The notes: generated by a model from the sequence alone, not told the origin. DNA of 12,360 bases from Nanohaloarchaea archaeon PL-Br10_U2g5 (GCA_001564205.1 LKMY01000029.1:1-12360); one strand, 5' to 3'. Shown: positions 1 through 6,878, counted from the stretch's first letter. Program-made: numbers and translations.

Positions 1-22
1 AATCGTATTAGAGTTTCAACAC

Positions 23-30
23 GTTTATAT
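23..30 (+). promoter_or_regulatory. TATA-like box for the 60-260 gene
   Basis: GTTTATAT lies 30-37 nt upstream of the ATG at 60, the spacing expected for an archaeal TATA box serving a leaderless or nearly leaderless mRNA. It decides the start codon of the downstream gene. Confidence 0.5.
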
Positions 31-59
31 CCGAGATGCGCACTCTGAACATACGTCAT

Positions 60-260
60 ATGCCCGACCCGTCGAGCCTCCGTGACAGCACGCAGATAAT
101 CGTCCCGCGCCGCGCGTTGGACGGCCTCACGGGCTCGCTTTGCGACCGGTTTACCCTGACTGTCGTCGAGACAGACGACCACTACCGACTCATTGGGAGT
201 CCGGTCGAAATCAAGGCGGCAAGCAACTATCTGACTCGAAACGGCGTCGCGGTCGCGTGA
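60..260 (+). CDS. Small conserved-looking hypothetical protein (66 aa)
   Basis: I do not recognise the function. The product is a compact soluble protein of 66 residues with alternating hydrophobic positions (TQIIVPRRAL, FTLTVVET, YRLIGSP) that suggest a small alpha/beta fold. It has no signal peptide, membrane helix or metal motif; one cysteine is present. An in-frame ATG at position 36 would add eight residues, but it lies only 6 nt after the TATA-like box at 23-30. The ATG at 60, about 30 nt after that box, is therefore preferred as a leaderless start. The gene converges on the membrane protein gene at 305-760 and is not in the oxidase operon. The ordered composition and clear promoter argue for a real gene; the role is unknown. 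Confidence 0.7.
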   Translation: MPDPSSLRDSTQIIVPRRALDGLTGSLCDRFTLTVVETDDHYRLIGSPVEIKAASNYLTRNGVAVA

Positions 261-304
261 GCCCTGTCAGGTCAATTGAGTTCAGTTGGCGAGTGCGCGG
301 CTGA

Positions 305-760
305 TTATCCCAGAACGCCGATGAGCAACTGAGCCGTAATGAGCGCGAGGAACACCAGCCCGGCGGCGAACGAGCCGGCCGCGACGCCGTGGGCGTTGCC
401 GAGCCCGCGGCCGCGGGCGCCGAAGTACGCGCCGAGGAAGACGAAGCCAGTCAGAAGCAGTCCGACCGCGGCGTACGTGACGGAGAGGAGCGTCCCGGAG
501 AGCTCCTCAGGGAGGCCGAATTCGCCGACGGCGAGAACGGCGGTAGCGCCGACGCCGACCGTGATACCGACGAACGCGATGGCCCATACCACCGGCTCTC
601 GGGAAATCTCGCGTAAACTGTCGGTGACGGCTGCGTACGTGCCTCCAGAATCCTCCCGACCGGGTGCGGTGCGTTTCGCGCCGATCTGTGCGACGGCGAC
701 GAAGGTGGCCACGACGAGCAGCCCCATCAGTGCCGTACTCATAAGCGTGAGTGAGACCAT
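305..760 (-). CDS. Four-helix integral membrane protein beside the cox operon
   Basis: I do not recognise the family. The 151-residue product has about four hydrophobic segments, near residues 6-26, 56-77, 90-113 and 122-149, with a short charged loop at 28-55. No redox, haem or metal motif is visible. The frame extends upstream to 862, but a GTATAC element at 788-793 lies 28-33 nt before the ATG at 760 and fits a TATA box. The extra N-terminal residues (rich in Arg, Ser and Glu) do not look like part of a membrane protein, so 760 is preferred. The gene is divergent from coxB across a 185-bp promoter region. Position suggests, but does not prove, a role in oxidase assembly or the same regulon. 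Confidence 0.7.
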   Translation of the reverse strand: MVSLTLMSTALMGLLVVATFVAVAQIGAKRTAPGREDSGGTYAAVTDSLREISREPVVWAIAFVGITVGVGATAVLAVGEFGLPEELSGTLLSVTYAAVGLLLTGFVFLGAYFGARGRGLGNAHGVAAGSFAAGLVFLALITAQLLIGVLG

Positions 761-786
761 GAGTTCGTTATTAGGCCGTCCGTTCG

Positions 787-811
787 CGTATACTAATAGC
801 CTTCGTATACG
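787..811. promoter_or_regulatory. Paired GTATAC inverted repeat, candidate promoter/operator
   Basis: CGTATAC at 787-793 and GTATACG at 805-811 form a perfect 7-bp inverted repeat with an 11-bp spacer. Because GTATAC is self-complementary, the same bases also form a direct repeat (CGTATAC at 787 and 804, 17 bp apart). The copy at 788-793 sits at the TATA position for the gene starting at 760 on the minus strand. The second copy could be an operator half-site or a second core promoter element facing coxB. No regulator is identified. Confidence 0.35.
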
Positions 812-925
812 GTGCTCGCTCACCCCTCGTGTACGCGGCTGTTCGCGCGCGTCGCTCGACATTAATCACGTCCTCCCGTGGACCGGTTCTCGGTTCGCTA
901 CACAAGAGCTAAGTGCGCCTTCGCT

Positions 926-933
926 AAGGAGGA
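926..933 (+). promoter_or_regulatory. Strong Shine-Dalgarno site of coxB
   Basis: AAGGAGGA lies 12 nt before the GTG at 946 and 21 nt before the ATG at 955. The spacing favours the GTG start. A leader with a Shine-Dalgarno site is unusual here, where most genes look leaderless, and implies a transcription start well upstream of 926. Confidence 0.6.
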
Positions 934-945
934 TACAAGAGCAGA

Positions 946-1713
946 GTGACGAACATGATAGATTCACTTATCCTGCAACAGGGGAGCGGTTGGCGCGCGC
1001 AGGCGGAGGTATTCGACGAGATTTTCTTCGTCTTTCTCGCGCTCGGAACGCTCGTCGGAACCATCGTCGTCGCGTACACGCTGTGGAACGTGTATAAGTA
1101 CCGCGACGACGGCGGCGAGCCGAAAGAAGCGTTCGATGCGCCGGTAGTCGGCGAGCTCCCGACGGGACAGGGCGGTCCGAAAGCGAAGAAGCTCTTCCTC
1201 TCGTTCGGGTTGAGCGCAGTCGTCGTCATCAGTCTCGTCGTGTACTCGTACGGGCTCCTCCTCTACGTCGAGGACGGACCGGACACCGACGGAGAGGGTG
1301 ACATCGAGATCCTCGTCGAGGGATACCAGTACGGCTGGGATTACGAGTACCCGAACGGCCACGTCGAGACCGGTGAGATGATCGTCCCCGCCGACCAGCG
1401 GATCGACATCCAGGTGACTGCCAGAGACGTCTGGCACAACTTCGGCTCATCGGAGTTACGGATAAAATCCGACGCCATCCCGGGGGAAACAGCCACCAAC
1501 TGGTTCTCCGTGAGTTCTGAGGAGGTGGAAGCACAGGGCGGCGAAGCGACGTTCCTCGTGGAGTGTTTCGAACTCTGCGGCTCCGGTCACTCGGCGATGA
1601 AAGGTGAGATCACGGTCATCCCGCAAGACGAGTGGGAGGAGTGGTACGAGGACACGGAGGGTGACGACGCCGAGAGCATCGACGCGTCCGCGGTCGGAGG
1701 TGTCGCTGCGTGA
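946..1713 (+). CDS. coxB: Cytochrome c oxidase subunit II (CuA subunit)
   Basis: Subunit II of a haem-copper terminal oxidase. It takes electrons from a donor outside the membrane through a binuclear CuA centre and passes them to haem in subunit I. The N-terminal part has two membrane helices, about residues 24-48 and 83-107. The cupredoxin domain follows. Its aromatic segment near 125-137 (EGYQYGWDYEYPN) matches the electron-entry region of the family. CuA ligands are complete: H164, then C207, E209, C211, H215 and M218 in CFELCGSGHSAM. No cytochrome c domain is fused, which fits halocyanin as the donor. The acidic tail (about 229-247) is typical of halophiles. Translation probably starts at GTG 946; ATG 955 is the alternative. 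The stop overlaps the coxAC start by 4 nt, so the two genes form an operon. Confidence 0.96.
   Translation: MTNMIDSLILQQGSGWRAQAEVFDEIFFVFLALGTLVGTIVVAYTLWNVYKYRDDGGEPKEAFDAPVVGELPTGQGGPKAKKLFLSFGLSAVVVISLVVYSYGLLLYVEDGPDTDGEGDIEILVEGYQYGWDYEYPNGHVETGEMIVPADQRIDIQVTARDVWHNFGSSELRIKSDAIPGETATNWFSVSSEEVEAQGGEATFLVECFELCGSGHSAMKGEITVIPQDEWEEWYEDTEGDDAESIDASAVGGVAA
1696..1702 (+). promoter_or_regulatory. Shine-Dalgarno site for coxAC inside coxB
   Basis: GGAGGTG, complementary to the archaeal 16S 3' end, lies 7 nt before the GTG start of coxAC and within the last codons of coxB. It supports the GTG at 1710 as the true start and suggests coupled translation through the GTGA overlap. Confidence 0.65.
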
Positions 1714-4217
1714 GCGAACTCCCGCCGACGACCTCCGTCAAGCGCTGGCTCGTCACGACGAACCACAAGGACATCGGTATCCTCTACACGATCACCGCGC
1801 TGTTCTTCCTGTTGTTCGGCGGCGTGCTCGCGCTGTTGATCCGCGTACAGCTGTGGGACCCGGCGAATCAAGTCCTCTCCGGGCTCGCGTACAACGAGGC
1901 CGTCACCGCACACGGACTCATCATGGTGTTCTGGTTCCTCTCACCGTTCGCGTTCGGCTTCGCGAACTACTTCGTCCCGCTGCAGATCGGGGCGGACGAC
2001 CTTGCGTTCCCCCGGCTGAACGCGCTCTCCTACTGGATGTACCTGTTCTCCGGCGTGCTGCTGGGAATCAGCTTCTTCCAGGGCGGAACGCTGGACGCCG
2101 GCTGGACGATGTACGCGCCGCTTAACGTTCCGATGTACACACCGAGTATCGGATCGACGGGGGCGGTGCTCGCCCTGTTCATGTTCACTGTCGGCGTCAC
2201 CGCGTCGACGGTGAACTTCCTCACCTCCATCCATCACTCGCGCGCGGAAGGGATGGGGATCATGGATATGCCGATGTTCACGTGGTCCATCCTCGCGACG
2301 GTGTGGATGATGCTGTTCGCGTTCGCGGCGCTGCTCGCCGTCGGTCTCATCCTCGCGTCCGACCGCGTCCTCGGGAGCGTCTACTTCTCCGCGACCGAGG
2401 GCGGATCGCTACTGTGGGGACACCTGTTCTGGTTCTTCGGTCATCCGGAGGTGTACATCGTCTTCTTCCCCGCGCTCGGGGTCATGTTGGAGCTGTTCCA
2501 GACGTTCTCGGGACGCCGTCTCGTCGGTCGGAAGTGGGTGATTATCTCCATCTGTCTGATCGCCGTCCAGTCGTTCCTCGTGTGGATGCACCACATGTTC
2601 CTGACGACGATCAACTTAGAGATCAAGACGCTGATGATGGCGACGACGATCGGGATCTCACTCCCCTTCGATCTGCTGATATTCGCGCTGATCTACACCC
2701 TGATCAAAGGACGCATCCAGTTCACGACACCGTTCCTCTTCGCGTTCGGGGCGCTGCTACTGTTTATCCTCGGCGGGATCACCGGTGTCTTCCTCGGCGC
2801 CATCGTGCTCGACTACGAGTTCCGCGGCACCTACTGGGTGGTCGCACACTTCCACTACGTCATGTTCGGCGGCGCGACCGCGCTGTTCGGCGGGGCCTAT
2901 TACTGGTTCCCGAAGATGACGGGGAAGATGTACGACGAGTTCCTCGGGAAGGTCCACTTCGTGATCTTCTTCATCAGCTTCAACATGGTGTACTTCTCGA
3001 TGTTCCTCGCGTGGGAAACCCCGCGCCGAGTGTTCGAGTACAACCCCGCGTTCCAAGGGATGCACCAGATCGGAACGATCGGGGCCTTCATCCTCGGCTT
3101 TTCGTTCTTCATCATGTTCTACAACTTCGCGAAGTCGTACGTCTCGGGTCCCGAGGCGGGCGACAACCCGTGGGACTACTCGCGGACGGCGGAGTGGGCC
3201 GTCTCCTCGCCGCCGCCGCTGGAAAACTGGCCGAACCGCCCCTCGTACGCCTCCGGGAAGCTGGAGTTCGTGAAAGATTACGTTCCGGACGGCGGTCCCG
3301 CGGTCAAGACCGACGAAAACGGAAACGCCGTCACCGACGGCGGCGACAGCCACTCCGATCACATCCGTAACTACCCGTACTGGGACAAACACCCGAGCCA
3401 CGCCAGCATCTGGCCGTTCGCGTTGTCGCTGGCGACGGGGATCCTCCTGCTCGGGCTCTCCGGGTTCAACAACTCCGTCGAGTTCCTGATCGGTGACACG
3501 GTCGCCGCGACCTCGATTGCGATCAGCAACCCGGTGTACCCAGCGCTGGTCGCTCTCGGGTCGATCGCGCTCGTCTGGACCGGGGTGAAGTGGGGCGTCG
3601 AAGACTTCTACGCGCCACCCAGCGAGTTCGGTGAGCGGTGGCCGTTCGAGGGCGTCGAAAAAGTGAAGCTGGGGATGTGGTTCTTCCTCGCTTCCGACGT
3701 GATCGTCTTCGGTGCGTTCATCTCGGCGGCCGTGTTCATCCGGTACAACGCCGGCTGGAGCACGTGGACTCCCATTCCGGCGTCACTGCCCGGACTGATA
3801 AACACCTTCGTGCTGCTCACCTCGTCGTTCACGGTAATCCTCGCGTTGGTCGCCGCCCACCGCGGGAGCCGGAAAGGGCTGTTGGCGACGCTGGGCGCGA
3901 CGACGCTGCTCGGCTTCACCTTCCTCGCCGTGAAGGCGTGGGAGTGGTGGGAGAAGATCTACGTCGACGGCGTGACGCTCAGCACCGTCGCCGAAGGTCT
4001 CCCGTACACGGACATTCAGGCGTCCGTCTACTTCGTGACGACCGGCCTGCACGCGGTTCACGTCATCGGCGGCCTGCTCATCGCCGGCTTCCTGATGTAC
4101 CGCGCATACGGCGGTGCATACCAGGAGGACGAGCGCCCGGTGGAGTACTTCGGCCTCTACTGGCACTTCGTCGACATCGTCTGGGTGTTCCTCTTCCCGC
4201 TGTTCTACCTCTTCTGA
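1710..4217 (+). CDS. coxAC: Fused cytochrome c oxidase subunits I and III
   Basis: Catalytic core of an A-type haem-copper oxidase, reducing O2 to water and pumping protons. Residues 1-480 are subunit I. Ligands are complete: H68 and H382 (low-spin haem), H380 (high-spin haem), and CuB ligands H245, H294 and H295, with the crosslinkable Y249 in WFFGHPEVYI. D-channel residues are kept: N86, D97, N104 and E247. The K-channel lysine position is L323 and the Mg-site pair is R372-G373. A hydrophilic linker (about 480-560) precedes seven helices with subunit III motifs: KLGMWFFLASD near 653-663, GLHAVHVIGGLL near 779-790 and YWHFVDIVWVFLFP near 817-830. The conserved subunit III glutamate is D663. 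Starts at GTG 1710, overlapping the coxB stop. I+III fusions (CoxAC) are known from haloarchaea and, separately, Thermus. Confidence 0.96.
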   Translation: MSELPPTTSVKRWLVTTNHKDIGILYTITALFFLLFGGVLALLIRVQLWDPANQVLSGLAYNEAVTAHGLIMVFWFLSPFAFGFANYFVPLQIGADDLAFPRLNALSYWMYLFSGVLLGISFFQGGTLDAGWTMYAPLNVPMYTPSIGSTGAVLALFMFTVGVTASTVNFLTSIHHSRAEGMGIMDMPMFTWSILATVWMMLFAFAALLAVGLILASDRVLGSVYFSATEGGSLLWGHLFWFFGHPEVYIVFFPALGVMLELFQTFSGRRLVGRKWVIISICLIAVQSFLVWMHHMFLTTINLEIKTLMMATTIGISLPFDLLIFALIYTLIKGRIQFTTPFLFAFGALLLFILGGITGVFLGAIVLDYEFRGTYWVVAHFHYVMFGGATALFGGAYYWFPKMTGKMYDEFLGKVHFVIFFISFNMVYFSMFLAWETPRRVFEYNPAFQGMHQIGTIGAFILGFSFFIMFYNFAKSYVSGPEAGDNPWDYSRTAEWAVSSPPPLENWPNRPSYASGKLEFVKDYVPDGGPAVKTDENGNAVTDGGDSHSDHIRNYPYWDKHPSHASIWPFALSLATGILLLGLSGFNNSVEFLIGDTVAATSIAISNPVYPALVALGSIALVWTGVKWGVEDFYAPPSEFGERWPFEGVEKVKLGMWFFLASDVIVFGAFISAAVFIRYNAGWSTWTPIPASLPGLINTFVLLTSSFTVILALVAAHRGSRKGLLATLGATTLLGFTFLAVKAWEWWEKIYVDGVTLSTVAEGLPYTDIQASVYFVTTGLHAVHVIGGLLIAGFLMYRAYGGAYQEDERPVEYFGLYWHFVDIVWVFLFPLFYLF

Positions 4218-4232
4218 GGACGCCGCGGGCGG

Positions 4233-4258
4233 TCTTTTCGGATTCGGTCGGCAGTTTT
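4233..4258 (+). terminator. Candidate T-rich terminator after coxAC
   Basis: Two short T runs (TCTTTTC at 4233-4239 and TTTT at 4255-4258) lie within 45 nt after the coxAC stop, just before the end of the convergent gene at 4264. Archaeal terminators are often simple U-tracts, so this is plausible. No clear hairpin is seen. Confidence 0.35.
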
Positions 4259-4263
4259 CATTC

Positions 4264-4761
4264 TCACTCGGGAAGCGGTGTCGCACACCACTGACAGAAG
4301 TCCAACTCCGGATCGGCGTCACGGCCGCAATCGGGACAGGTGACGGTGCCGACCGTCGCCTTCGGGTCGGACGGCGTCGAGTCGGGAGACGCGTGGTTGG
4401 GTGCGCCCGCGTCGGGCGAGCTATCGTCGTCCTCCGAGATACGCTCCGTCTCGCTCGGATTGCCGATGTCCATCGCCTGGCGCTCGTACTCGCGGTTGTT
4501 CCGAACGGCGACGACGTACGCATCGATGACGCTGGCGGCGATGACGAGCAACACCGGTGCGATCTCGTCGAGCGGTGGGAGCTCGCCTGCGAAGATCTGG
4601 TCGATGGCCGCGTCGGGGACGAGAACGACGACGGTCACCGTGATCACCACGTACCAGCCGAACGCGCGCGCCCAGCGCCTGAGATACGCGTGCCCGAGTC
4701 CCGAAACCACGAGCGCCAACACCGCTGCGAGCCACGGTCGACGACGACTGCGATCGCTCAT
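4264..4761 (-). CDS. Membrane protein with C-terminal Cys4 zinc ribbon
   Basis: A 165-residue protein of unknown function with a recognisable layout. Basic N-terminus RSRRRP, then a first helix at about residues 9-24 containing GLGHAYLRRW, which resembles the glycine-rich turn of TM2-type small membrane proteins. A second helix lies at about 33-48 and a third near 67-86. An acidic, Ser/Pro-rich linker spans about 100-138. The C-terminal zinc ribbon has C142, C145, C156 and C159 (CPDCG and CQWCA). Similar membrane-plus-ribbon proteins are common in haloarchaea; I believe the ribbon belongs to a named DUF, possibly DUF7575, but cannot confirm this. It is convergent with coxAC with a 46-bp gap and divergent from the 46-residue gene. 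Nothing ties it directly to respiration. Confidence 0.8.
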   Translation of the reverse strand: MSDRSRRRPWLAAVLALVVSGLGHAYLRRWARAFGWYVVITVTVVVLVPDAAIDQIFAGELPPLDEIAPVLLVIAASVIDAYVVAVRNNREYERQAMDIGNPSETERISEDDDSSPDAGAPNHASPDSTPSDPKATVGTVTCPDCGRDADPELDFCQWCATPLPE

Positions 4762-4810
4762 AACCCGTCGTAGGGGCTCCGGGACCGAGTAACTGCCCCT
4801 CTCTCGGAGC

Positions 4811-4820
4811 GTTTATACTT
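4811..4820 (+). promoter_or_regulatory. TATA-like box for the 46-aa gene
   Basis: GTTTATACTT, with its core TTTATA at 4812-4817, lies 24-29 nt upstream of the ATG at 4841. This is good archaeal core-promoter spacing for a leaderless mRNA. Confidence 0.6.
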
Positions 4821-4840
4821 CCCAAACGCCGACTTCAAGC

Positions 4841-4981
4841 ATGTTCGGTATCGCGCTTAGCGACCTCGCAACGGGGCTGGGGTACGGCTTCGTCGGCGTC
4901 GCCGTCTGGGCTGTCCCGTTTCTCATCGCGTACTACCTCCACGAGCGATGGCGCGGCGACGGGCCGCGCGGCGACGACTGA
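4841..4981 (+). CDS. 46-aa single-helix membrane protein
   Basis: A short reading frame that standard length cut-offs miss. It encodes 46 residues beginning MFGIALSDLATGLGYG. One hydrophobic segment lies at about residues 12-32, containing VAVWAVPFLIAYYL, followed by a basic then acidic tail (HERWRGDGPRGDD). The positive charge just after the helix suggests a cytoplasmic C-terminus. Support comes from a TATA-like box 24-29 nt before the ATG, an uninterrupted high-GC frame, and a sensible membrane topology. It lies between the zinc-ribbon gene (divergent) and the epimerase gene (same strand, 72 nt downstream). Small one-helix subunits are common in terminal oxidases, so an accessory oxidase role is possible, but I see no family motif to prove it. 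Confidence 0.65.
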   Translation: MFGIALSDLATGLGYGFVGVAVWAVPFLIAYYLHERWRGDGPRGDD

Positions 4982-5053
4982 ATCGCGGCGTTCGAGTCGC
5001 GACTCCCGTTCCGGTTCGATCAGCCTTTTGAGGACGCTCTCCCCATCAGATGT

Positions 5054-6046
5054 ATGACCGACACAGCGCTCGTTATCGGCGGGACGCGATTTATCGGTAG
5101 ACACACCGTTGCGGACCTGCTCGCGAACGGCTATGAGGTCGCGATGGTGAACCGCGGCACCCGCGAGAACCCCTTCGTTAACGACGAGCGCGTGACGCAC
5201 ATCGAAGGCGATCGGAAGGACCGCCAGACGCTGCGCACGGCGAATCTATCGGTTGATCCGGACATCGTCATCGACTGCGTCGCCTATCAGCCGGTAGACG
5301 TCGAAACGGCGACCGACGTTTTCGCGGATGTTGATGGCTACGTGTACATCTCGTCGGGGTCAAGCTACGGGGCCGAGGAGATACCCAAAATCGAGGGAGA
5401 GACGCCGCTCTGCGGCTGTACGCCCGCACAGGCGACCGACGACAGCTCCGAGACGTACGGCAACCGGAAAGCGGAGGGCGACCGCGCCGTGTTCGCGGCC
5501 GCAGAAGCGGGTGTCAACGCGATGGCAGTCCGACCGTGTATCGTCTACGGGCCGCACGATTACACGGAGCGACTCGACTACTGGATCGATCGCGTGCTCA
5601 ACTACGACCGCGTCGTCGTTCCCGGCGACGGACAGAACGTCTGGCAGCGCGCGTACGTCGAAGACGTCGCGAGCGCGCTCCGGATCGTCGCCGAGCACGG
5701 TGAGCCCGGCGCAGCGTACAACGTCGGCGACCGTCGAGCGCTCACCCTCGCAGAGACCGTCGAAACGATCGCCGAGGCGGCCGAGGCGGAGTGTGAGGTC
5801 GTCACCGCGAGCGACGACGCGCTCGCGGCCGGCGACCTGCAGTCGGACGATTTCATCTTGTATCGCGACTACCCGCACCTCCTCGACACCTGCGCGCTCT
5901 CGGCTCTCGGCTGGGAGTCGACGCCGGTCTACGAGGCGATGGAACGGACCGTCGCGGAACACCGCGAGTCGGAGCGCGACGGCAGCGAGTGGGACCCGGG
6001 GCATGAGGCCGAAGAACGCGTGATCGGGGTCAAAGAGACGTTGTAG
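5054..6046 (+). CDS. NAD-dependent epimerase/dehydratase family protein
   Basis: An extended short-chain dehydrogenase/reductase, a cytoplasmic Rossmann-fold protein of 330 residues, the usual length. The dinucleotide-binding loop is GGTRFIGRHT at residues 9-18, and the second strand ends in VNRG (32-35). DCVAYQP (74-80) and YISSGSSYG (98-106) match the active-site strand region. The catalytic pair is Y135 and K139 in YGNRK, and RPCIVYGPHDY (160-170) is the substrate-side motif. The GGTRFIG and NRG signature resembles the isoflavone-reductase-like/CSP41-like epimerases more than sugar-nucleotide 4-epimerases. The substrate cannot be read from sequence; nucleotide sugar or RNA-binding roles are both known in such proteins. 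A weak TATA-like CCTTTTGAG lies near 5024-5032. It converges on the GNAT gene. Confidence 0.88.
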   Translation: MTDTALVIGGTRFIGRHTVADLLANGYEVAMVNRGTRENPFVNDERVTHIEGDRKDRQTLRTANLSVDPDIVIDCVAYQPVDVETATDVFADVDGYVYISSGSSYGAEEIPKIEGETPLCGCTPAQATDDSSETYGNRKAEGDRAVFAAAEAGVNAMAVRPCIVYGPHDYTERLDYWIDRVLNYDRVVVPGDGQNVWQRAYVEDVASALRIVAEHGEPGAAYNVGDRRALTLAETVETIAEAAEAECEVVTASDDALAAGDLQSDDFILYRDYPHLLDTCALSALGWESTPVYEAMERTVAEHRESERDGSEWDPGHEAEERVIGVKETL

Positions 6047-6097
6047 TCGAGTTGGGCACTAGCACAGAGGAGCTAGAGGGAGTCTGAACCGCCCGGC

Positions 6098-6847
6098 TCA
6101 GTACGCGGCGTCCCACCGGCTCGGCTTCCGCCGGTTGTCGCAGTCGAGACACTCCATGCGGTCCATCGTGTCGATGGCGATGTTCGTTCCCTCACAGCTG
6201 CCACAGAGGTAGCCGTACAGCTGAGTCCGGTCTGCGTCGGTGTACGCGGCGTAGAAGGGCGCAGTGGAGCCGCGCTCGCTCTCGTCGAAGGCGACGTGAA
6301 CGGTCTCGTCGTCGTCGGTCTCGTAGGCGGCCTCTGAGATACCGGTCAGGCGAGTGATCCGCTTCTGGTATCGCCGTTCCTCGAACGTTTCGTCTCCGAC
6401 CTCGACGGAGCGTTCGCCCGCGAGCTCGTATCCTTCGCGCTCGTAGAAGCCGACGCCCGCCTCGTTTGCGACGAGAACGTTTGCTTCGATGCGGTCGACG
6501 TCGGCCGCGCGGAGCTCTGTCTCGACGCGTTCGAGGAGCGTAGAGCCGATTCCGGACCCGCGGTGGTCCGGGTGGACGTGAAGCCAGTCGATCTCGCCGA
6601 CGCGCTCGCGTCGGCCCATGACGTAGCTCTCGGCGAACCCGACGACGGTTTCGTCGACGACGGCGACCGGAAACACCGTGTCACCGTCGTCGATATCCGT
6701 GCTGAGTTCCTCGGCGTCGTACCACTCGTCTATCGCTTCCGCGAGTAGCGCGTCATCGGCGACGTGTCCGTAAGAGGCGACAAGTGATTCGCGGGCGACA
6801 GAACGGATCGCATCGATGTCGTCGGCAGTTGCGGCTCGAAGGTCCAT
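6098..6847 (-). CDS. GNAT acetyltransferase with C-terminal Cys4 domain
   Basis: Cytoplasmic acetyl-CoA-dependent N-acetyltransferase; the acceptor is unknown. Residues 1-163 form the GNAT fold. The acetyl-CoA loop RGSGIG at 96-101 follows LHVHPDH, and EANVLVANEAGVGFYEREGY (121-140) is the typical fourth motif. The C-terminal 75 residues carry C215, C218, C233 and C236 (LCGSC and ECLDC), a likely zinc ribbon that I recall from haloarchaeal acetyltransferases as DUF5816, unverified. An in-frame start at 6880 would add 11 residues but would fall in the T-rich promoter at 6868-6878. The ATG at 6847, followed by MDLRAATADD, fits family N-termini. It lies downstream of coxD on the same strand, with its own likely promoter. 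Confidence 0.88.
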   Translation of the reverse strand: MDLRAATADDIDAIRSVARESLVASYGHVADDALLAEAIDEWYDAEELSTDIDDGDTVFPVAVVDETVVGFAESYVMGRRERVGEIDWLHVHPDHRGSGIGSTLLERVETELRAADVDRIEANVLVANEAGVGFYEREGYELAGERSVEVGDETFEERRYQKRITRLTGISEAAYETDDDETVHVAFDESERGSTAPFYAAYTDADRTQLYGYLCGSCEGTNIAIDTMDRMECLDCDNRRKPSRWDAAY

Positions 6848-6867
6848 GCTAAGACGTTCACGCGAGA

Positions 6868-6878
6868 CCACAAAAAAC
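6868..6878 (-). promoter_or_regulatory. T6 tract: promoter of GNAT and possible coxD terminator
   Basis: On the minus strand GTTTTTTGTGG lies 21-31 nt upstream of the GNAT start at 6847 and about 40-50 nt after the coxD stop. It can serve as a TATA-like element for the first gene and as a U-tract terminator for the second. The dual role is inferred from position. Confidence 0.4.

Noticed and set aside
761..862. N-terminal extension of the membrane protein up to 862
   Set aside because: The extension would contain the likely TATA box, and its sequence is charged and unlike the membrane protein that follows.
339..1097. 252-codon plus-strand frame crossing the coxB promoter
   Set aside because: It overlaps the membrane-protein gene in antisense and runs into coxB out of frame; the product is Pro/Ser/Arg-rich with no domain.
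2282..3370. Long alternative frame of 362 codons inside coxAC on the same strand
   Set aside because: It is a +1 shadow of the high-GC coxAC sequence, rich in Arg and Val with no fold, and coxAC is intact with all ligands.
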